Origin: Liolophura sinensis
Lineage: Eukaryota; Mollusca; Polyplacophora; Chitonida; Chitonidae
Assembly (NCBI RefSeq): GCF_032854445.1
Contig: NC_088302.1
Span: 7,869,338-7,933,337, forward strand
Direction of reading: 5' to 3'
DNA length: 64,000 bases
In this document: in pieces, positions 58,101 through 64,000 of the stretch
How the letters are laid out: every line of letters starts with the position of its first letter
Numbering within the stretch: the stretch's first letter is position 1
Made by a program: the position numbers and the translations under genes
Notes under the pieces: generated by a model
The model's database searches: none
Told to the model about the DNA's origin: nothing
The model's input: the letters and a program-made list of their open reading frames with translations, nothing else

Positions 58101-61100
58101 TAATCATGTTAAAAATATAACTTTCAACACATCTTAAACCATGCTTTGGACACTAAATGATCAATAATTTTACATGTACACACTACGTCCAGAAAAAAGC
58201 ACATTTTCCTCACATGTCAATAATCAAATAATTCATTGCAATATTTAAAGTCAGTTAAATACAATTCTAATGTGTGACATATACTTGGTAGAAATTGTTC
58301 GCGGCATCCATGAGTAAAAAATATTAAATTTGATCAAACAACTAAACAGTTGATATTATCTGCATTTACTTCAACCAACTTCTCATAGTTTGAAAGAACA
58401 ATGTACTTCTGTCCATGTTTTATTATTAGATTCAGTTGTAACATGGCTAGATTCAGTTGTAACACGGCTAGGTTCAGCTGTAACATGGGAAGGTTCAGTT
58501 GTAACATGGCTATGTTCAGTTGTAAAATGGGAAGGTTCAGTTGTAACATGGCTATGTTCAGTTGTAACATGGCTATGTTCAGTTGTAACATGGCTATGTT
58601 CATGTAATTCAAATATTTCTTAAACATTGCACAAAAGATTATTTCTTCGGGGATGAGAACTTTATAGAATGACAGGTAAGATTAGTTGAAATTTGGTTGA
58701 GTACACAGATCCTGACTACTGGCTCGTGCATTTTGACTGAACATTTACAAGGTGAAACTTTTCTTGATCATTCTACTGAAGAAAATAATCAAAACACTTT
58801 CATGATAAAATTAAAATCTCTACATGTATGTAATCAGCCAAATTTGCTCACAATGCTGACATCCTGTGATTGTCACATACTTGTTTGGGTTATTTCCCTT
58901 GGATGTTTTCTGTTTCACATACTCCTCCAAGATTCCATCCACGCTGTTTTTACAAGGCAATGAGACAAGCTGTAGAGATAAAACATTCAGAATAAATTTA
59001 TAAATGTATCTTTTCATTTTGTTGTACTGATGTCTACTCTGAGTGATGGAAGAAATGTTCCAATGTTTGCATATTATGTTTGGCCATGTCAGAAACCAGG
59101 CATTCCAGAAACTGGGCCAGCCAGGGCCCATGATACATGCATGGATTACTTCCACAAACAAATGTAAATTTATGCCAAAGATGTGGCATCCTTCAAAGTG
59201 ATTCCATGAAACTTGTTGAAAGACAGGATGTAAAAAACATGTGAGATCAACCAACAGTGCAACAGTTTTTTCATAGCCAAAAAAAAGCCCTTTTTTTGTT
59301 TTGTTTTTTCTTCTTTTTTTTTTACATTTTATGGATCGCGACCACATAAATAAACAGTATTAAAAATAAATGATTAAAAAAAAGGCCTGCCATTAGAACA
59401 AATTTCTCTTCAGATCGAAGCTGCGTCTCATTACGGCATCATTACACTTGACCTCAGAGGAAATGACCCTGTTACCATGGTAACAGACTGACCTGTTTCT
59501 GGCGAGTGATGAGATCCCAGTCATCCACTAACCACGGCTTCAACTCATCTGGAATTTTCACCTTCACCTCAATTTTGGCTAAAAATGATTCCTCCTGATG
59601 AAGTACAAGTCAGCATTTAGAGAAGCTTTCTATACATAAAACACAAATACATCTCTCACTTTTAATACTCAACTTTGTTTGCCAGATTTGTCACTTTTTC
59701 CCCAACTGCTGCATTATCAGGGCTGTGAAACCTACTATAATTGTGTACAGTGTATGAAGTTTTGTTTTGTTTTTTGTGAGGAAATTGCACAAGGTTACAG
59801 TTTTCTTCGTTTACTCACATGTAGCACTGCAGTAATAACTGGTTCACATTCCATTTTGGTTTTAGTGTGCATTTTCAGTAACCACAAAACCATTTTCAAA
59901 ACTTTTATTTATTTATTTATTAATTTTCATTGGTGTTTTACACCATACTCAAGAATATTACATATGACGGCGGCCAGCATTATGGTGGGTGGAAACCGAG
60001 CAGAGTTTTCAAAATAGGCAAGACAATAAAATGCCATCCCATGAAAAGTGCATATAACAAATGCATACACCTGTCGTTTCATGCAGATTTCTGTGACAGA
60101 TAATGCAAGCATTGCTGGATTGGTGTAGTTTTCTGAGTGTAGTTGGCTTTTTTTACTAGTATCATGTAGTCCATATGGATAAGTACATGTAGTTTATGAC
60201 ATCAGTCGCTTCATCCATCCAGCTCTCTTGATCTGATGATAGACAAAATGTCCAATACACTGCACTACACTAATACACTGCAGCCACTAATACTTAACCG
60301 ATTCCACTGTGGGGTCTAAGCGCGCCCTCTTTCGCTTCTGTTCTGTGGTGTTAGGTGTGGAGGTAGGGGTGGGGGTGGCAGTCCGTGAGGGTGTCTCTTT
60401 GGTAGTGGTCTCTGGGGCAGGTGTGCTGGCAGCTGCAGTCCCCGCTCCTGGGAAGGAAAAGTCCCACAGTATGAACAGGTTATGATAAGCAGATAGAAGA
60501 TGAACTAAAATAACATTTTGAAAAAGAGAGAATACCGTTTCATTCTCCAGGAGTCCTGAGAATAGACAAAAATGGAAATAAGACCCATCAGAAGATGGTG
60601 CATCCACACAAACCGCACAAGTAAATCAAGTGTTTTTCTGCTTTAGGAACTTTCAGTCATCATTGTTTCAAAAACCTTTAAAAGGAATTACATCAACAAG
60701 GTACTGCTTTATTCAGGTCCAAATTCAATTTTGAAATGGCTATAGCTTGAAAATAATACTTCAAAGAATGCTACCAAAAACCTAGCTTATGCACATCTAT
60801 ACATGGTCCCCAACACACACGCCAAGTTTCAAGATGAAACAATGGGAGGAGCGGTGTTTACAAGCACCTAATCTCATAAATCCAGACTAAAGGGTGATAA
60901 CTCTGTAAATAACTGATAGAAAATAAGCCCAACACCACATGCAATCTGTGTATCATCCCTGCTCAACAAATTTCACAAAAATCTGATAAAAACTGTGACA
61001 GGAGATGTGTTCAAAGGAACTGAATAGAGATCTACGAACGGATGGACGAACGGATGGACGAACTGATGGACAGATATGCTGATCACTACATTCCCCACCT

Positions 61101-63487
61101 ATACATATATAAAACAATTTGCAGTATGTAACAATCTGGCTAAGTAACATCTGGAACATCCCAGGCAATATATACTGTTCTTGTATCTGATCCTTGAAGA
61201 TATTTGAAGGATTTTTGGCTCCAAAAATGTAAGTTAGAACAAAACAAATGCCCAGTATTCAAACATGATCAGAATCATGGTTCCACATACCTTTCTGCTT
61301 CTTTTCCGCTTTCTCTAGCGATGGGGTCGGAGTTCTCTCTTTGTCTTTTTCTTGTCTCTTACGTCCAACTTTCTTTGCTCCTCTGAAAAATACAACCGAT
61401 TTTAATACACACTCAGTTCTAATTCAAGAATAAAATGTCACATTCTGACAAATAACAAAGTGTATTAAAAACTGCAGCATTGTAGACTTGGAAGCCAATA
61501 ATCAGTAAACAAAATCAACCCAAGTTTTTAACAATTTCATGCCCACAGCTTCATGTGAGTTAGAAAGTTTGTTTACCCGGCTAATTTTACACAGAGACAA
61601 GGATTTATTCATTTCTGAAGTGTTCACAATAGAGACAATGTCTTCATACACGCTTTAGTATACAAAATGAAACTTACTTTGTTTCTTTGTTGGCTGAGTC
61701 TTTTCTTGATCCAGCTCCTCTGATTAAAATACAACACAAAAATCATGAAGCCAACGTTTCTTCTCCTCTTTCTGACCCATGAACATATACATGGAGGCAA
61801 TGCAGAATGTTGAAGAGGTCAAGTGAAAGAGATGTGAATGAATGTTAGTAATTGATTTTAAATTTTGCAAAGAACTTAACATGTCAATCAGAGACAAACT
61901 TACTTAGCTTCCTTGCTGGCTGCCTCTTTCCTGGAAGAAGCAGCTTTCCTACAACACAAAAAAACATTTGACTGTTATAGTATGCAACAAAAAATAAAAA
62001 AAGAATTATGCCACTGTCCTTTGTCCTTCCATAAACATGAATCTTTTACTTGATTACCTGACTTGTTTGTTATTGCTACACTAAAGATGATTCAACAACA
62101 GGGCCACACAGAAATTTTATGTGTAGTTTGATTAACTTCTTATTAGAAAACTTTCAGTGTTGGCACAATGGTATCACGATTTTAAGACGTTTAACACCAT
62201 CTGAAGGGGCATTTTTATGGGGCAAATCTCTTCCTGAAGTCGGGTTTGCAAGGAGAAACAAATGCCCCTAACCTGGTACTCCACAAAATGCCCGAATATT
62301 AATAAGTGGTCATCAACTGAATTTATTTTTTGAAATCAAAGCCAAACTTTATTATGTTGTGATACAAAGTGCTTACTGATGAGCTCTTTCCAACTCCTTC
62401 TGTTTCTGTAGTCCTGTATCATTGAACTTTAACACACGGCTTTCTGGCACCCATTCATCCCAACTGGAAAAGCACAAACCAATACTACATTACAGGGACA
62501 AATACAACATAAACAGATATCACAATGAATGTAAGACTGGTTAATATGAAGACTGTGCCTATATTTGTGAGACAGATGTCGTAGCATCATACTCCTTTTT
62601 TGGACTTTTTCTATCAACAAATGATATTCAGTGAGACATGGGAGACTACAAGGCGCACATTAATCCGCAGGTTTCCAGATACGGCATTGCAACAACAGAG
62701 TGATGTCCCTTTGAGACATGACGTCGTCGCTTTATGGCACAGTAGAGCCAATCTGCCTCTTTTAATAAGGTATGGTGTATAGTACTTTCATCTAACATGA
62801 TCAATGCCATGTTAAATGATAAACAAAATAACAGTACTGCGCCGTGAAGTGGCGACGTCATTTTGCATTGGGATTTCACTTTGTTGGCGTAATGATGAAA
62901 GTTGAAAACTACATATTAAAAATACGTGTCAAGAAGAAAGATTCCACAGAAATGTCTGAAAACAAATTCTAAGCTTATTGTGAGAAATATTAAAAATATC
63001 CTTTGAAAATGGGATAAAAAAAAAAGTTGTTTAGATCTTACTTTTTGTTCCATCCATTGTAGTGAATAAAATACCGCACACTCTTATCCTTAACCTCGGC
63101 ACGGACAGCCTGCAACACAACCATATTAAGCAATCCTGACCAATGAAATTAGAGAAGATGTGGTGTTCTACAATTACCCAAGAAAAATAGATCAGCATTT
63201 GTTCAACTCTTTTTATTTATTTCTTGTATGGAACTTTTAAGCTGCACTCAAGAATATTTCACTGATACAAGGACTGCAAGGATAATGCTAAAAGGAAACT
63301 GTGCAGAGCCTGGGGAGAAACTCAGAGCCATATGCAGGTTGACGGAAGACCTTCCCACATGCAACGGGAGAGGAAGTCATATGTAGATTATGGTACACAG
63401 ACAGCTGCAATGAATAAAGGGTGGTTATTATCTCACTCACCTTGGCTTCATACAACAGAGGTCCATGAAAACACAGTACTCTTTCAC
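55104..63487 (-). CDS. MORF4L1: MORF4L1 / MRG15 chromodomain protein, 13 coding exons, 5' end outside the window
   Basis: Exons (minus): 63487-63441, 63109-63042, 62463-62377, 61948-61904, 61719-61678, 61382-61291, 60447-60299, 59594-59493, 58969-58881, 58074-57975, 57185-57116, 56128-56044, 55188-55104. All are GT-AG with consistent phases, 352 residues plus the unseen start. The chromodomain spans the first three exons ([43 protein letters not shown]), reads H3K36 methylation in the family and includes the aromatic cage residues. A Lys-rich and Ser/Thr/Pro-rich linker follows, split over small exons, ending in [13 protein letters not shown]. The MRG domain begins at [20 protein letters not shown] and runs through [26 protein letters not shown] and [13 protein letters not shown] to the C-terminal SPDYHRKAI. 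The protein is a subunit of NuA4/TIP60 and Sin3-HDAC complexes in animals. The missing first exon should code for the residues before GER. The two 14-15-codon linker exons both end in AA, so they could be skipped without a frameshift. Confidence 0.95.
56212..56672 (-). mobile_element. Two truncated SINE family A fragments in a MORF4L1 intron
   Basis: Pieces at 56212-56280 ('tatttatttatttgtttatt' then 'gctatgctcaaatgtattta') and 56580-56672 ('gctggattgttgtttcaagc', 'cttttcactcatacaatggc', 'agccagt') are diverged 3' ends in the same orientation. Between them lies a G-rich patch near 56371-56384. Confidence 0.55.
56749..57120. repeat. 39-bp tandem repeat that includes a MORF4L1 splice donor
   Basis: Unit starts at 56821, 56860, 56899, 56938, 56977, 57016, 57055 and 57094 are exactly 39 apart; about two diverged units lie to the left from 56749. 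The last unit overlaps the final five bases of the exon 57185-57116 and its donor (CTTTG|gtaagt on the minus strand). The array therefore descends from, or into, the exon-intron junction. Both strands stay open because 39 is a multiple of three. Confidence 0.93.
57385..57637 (-). mobile_element. SINE family A, full length
   Basis: Tail (TTTA)n, 'gattggtgctttacgccgta', 'gacggccgccagcattatgg', 'cagcatgagttggacttgaa' and the tRNA-like end 'cgcgctaaccgagccacaga' are present. It lies in the MORF4L1 intron between exons 58074-57975 and 57185-57116. Confidence 0.88.
58429..58596. repeat. 21-bp minisatellite, eight units
   Basis: Eight 21-base units of 'g(a/g)ttcagttgtaacatggct' plus one base. They alternate slightly (ATGGGAA against ATGGCTA endings). 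The array lies in the MORF4L1 intron between exons 58969-58881 and 58074-57975, and open frames on both strands are period artefacts. Confidence 0.93.
59908..60005 (-). mobile_element. SINE family A 3'-end fragment
   Basis: (TTTA)n, 'cattggtgttttacaccata', 'acggcggccagcattatggt' and 'gggtggaaaccgagcagag', then it ends: a 5'-truncated copy. It lies in the MORF4L1 intron between exons 60447-60299 and 59594-59493. Confidence 0.82.
60690..61115. repeat. Low-complexity-bearing dispersed repeat candidate with (GGAC)-type run
   Basis: A non-coding block with 'gccaagtttcaagatgaaac', 'gggtgataactctgtaaata' and 'caacaaatttcacaaaaatc', then a degenerate 'acgaacggatgg' tract near 61035-61072 and 'agatatgctgatcactacat'. 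I recall this arrangement as typical of interspersed repeats in mollusc genomes, but only one copy is in the window, so the call rests on memory. Confidence 0.4.
63210..63378 (-). mobile_element. SINE family A, diverged 3' half
   Basis: It is seen as 'tttttatttatttcttgtat', 'gctgcactcaagaatatttc', 'gcagagcctggggagaaact' and 'gacggaagaccttcccacat'. It is strongly diverged and lies between the first two visible MORF4L1 exons, ending about 60 bases before the exon 63487-63441. Confidence 0.72.
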
Positions 63488-64000
63488 CTTAAACACAAAG
63501 TATGTGGATGCCTTTTAAATGAGCCAGTCAGAAAAAGGTATTCAACCTTTTAACTTGCATCTTTTCTATGCCACTTTCAATGGTATAGGTAAAAATTTCT
63601 GAGCATTTACAGTGTGGCTATTCCAAGACTGACACCTACTCTTCTTGCTGATAAATCTTTGCTGTAAATGATGATTTTGATGTTTGGACCTGTCAAGTGT
63701 TGTCAGTAAACAAACAGTAATCCATAGCCAAGTCCAATGTTATGTTTGGCAGAATACTGTTTGGCCAACGATGGGCATCCAAGCATCAGAGCGCTCTTTG
63801 TTTAAAAACCTGATACAGATGCCTGCCCTTGTCAAAAATATTAAGGCCTTCAGCACAACAGGTGTTTTTGAGCTATCCCAAAGAAATCTCAGGCCAATGT
63901 GGCATTGAAAATAATCAATCAATGCTGTGCTTGCTGTAAATCTACAGGCAAAACAGTAAGTCACAGGCAGACTATCGATAGGTCGGTTGTTCAAGCCACT

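Noticed and set aside
58334-58627. Repeat protein frames (MLQLNIA / FSCNMAM)
   Set aside because: They come from the 21-bp minisatellite inside a MORF4L1 intron and are open on both strands.
1-64000. LTR retroelements, virus-derived genes, LINE reverse transcriptase, CRISPR arrays, bacterial operons
   Set aside because: None of their protein motifs or repeat layouts were seen; all mobile DNA recognised is SINE or MITE-like.

Overview
This is a gene-sparse, intron-rich animal nuclear window. Long introns (up to 14 kb), GT-AG splice sites, many short tRNA-headed SINEs and several minisatellites all fit an invertebrate. The commonest SINE ends in an (AAAT)n tail preceded by 'cgtactcaag' and 'ggtgttttacg' motifs of a type I associate with mollusc genomes, so a mollusc or related lophotrochozoan is my best guess; no single marker fixes the species. 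I rebuilt five host genes exon by exon. In every case the splice phases and the protein family agree.

Layout. (1) 1.55-19.2 kb, minus strand: MRPL24 (mitochondrial ribosomal protein uL24m), five coding exons. Its 14.2-kb first coding intron holds a complete adenosine kinase gene (ADK) on the same strand, with its coding region in one exon (12798-13859) and a likely 5'-UTR exon near 16.7 kb. (2) 19.2-23.0 kb: decayed tandem repeats, a 27-bp minisatellite and SINE debris, ending in a possible shared promoter. (3) 23.0-30.3 kb, plus strand: an eight-exon gene I can assemble but not name. It encodes a 501-residue single-pass membrane protein with a signal peptide, a Ser/Thr-rich mucin-like ectodomain containing a 14-residue tandem repeat, one membrane span and a charged tail. 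It shows an internal tandem duplication. (4) 33.3-41.7 kb, plus strand: FBXO33, an F-box substrate receptor, four coding exons. (5) 41.7-55.1 kb: a long convergent interval with degenerate repeats, MITE-like elements and SINEs. (6) 55.1-63.5 kb, minus strand: MORF4L1/MRG15 (chromodomain plus MRG domain), 13 coding exons seen; the first coding exon lies beyond the right edge.

The genes have unrelated housekeeping or surface roles and do not form a pathway. The exception worth testing is the MRPL24/ADK nest: the splice phases would allow the first MRPL24 coding exon to join the ADK exon in frame. The repeats are also informative. A 39-bp array in MORF4L1 grew from an exon's own splice donor, SINE families share modules, and one unnamed repeat family occurs three times. 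No LTR element, virus copy, LINE reverse transcriptase, CRISPR array or free-standing RNA gene was recognised.
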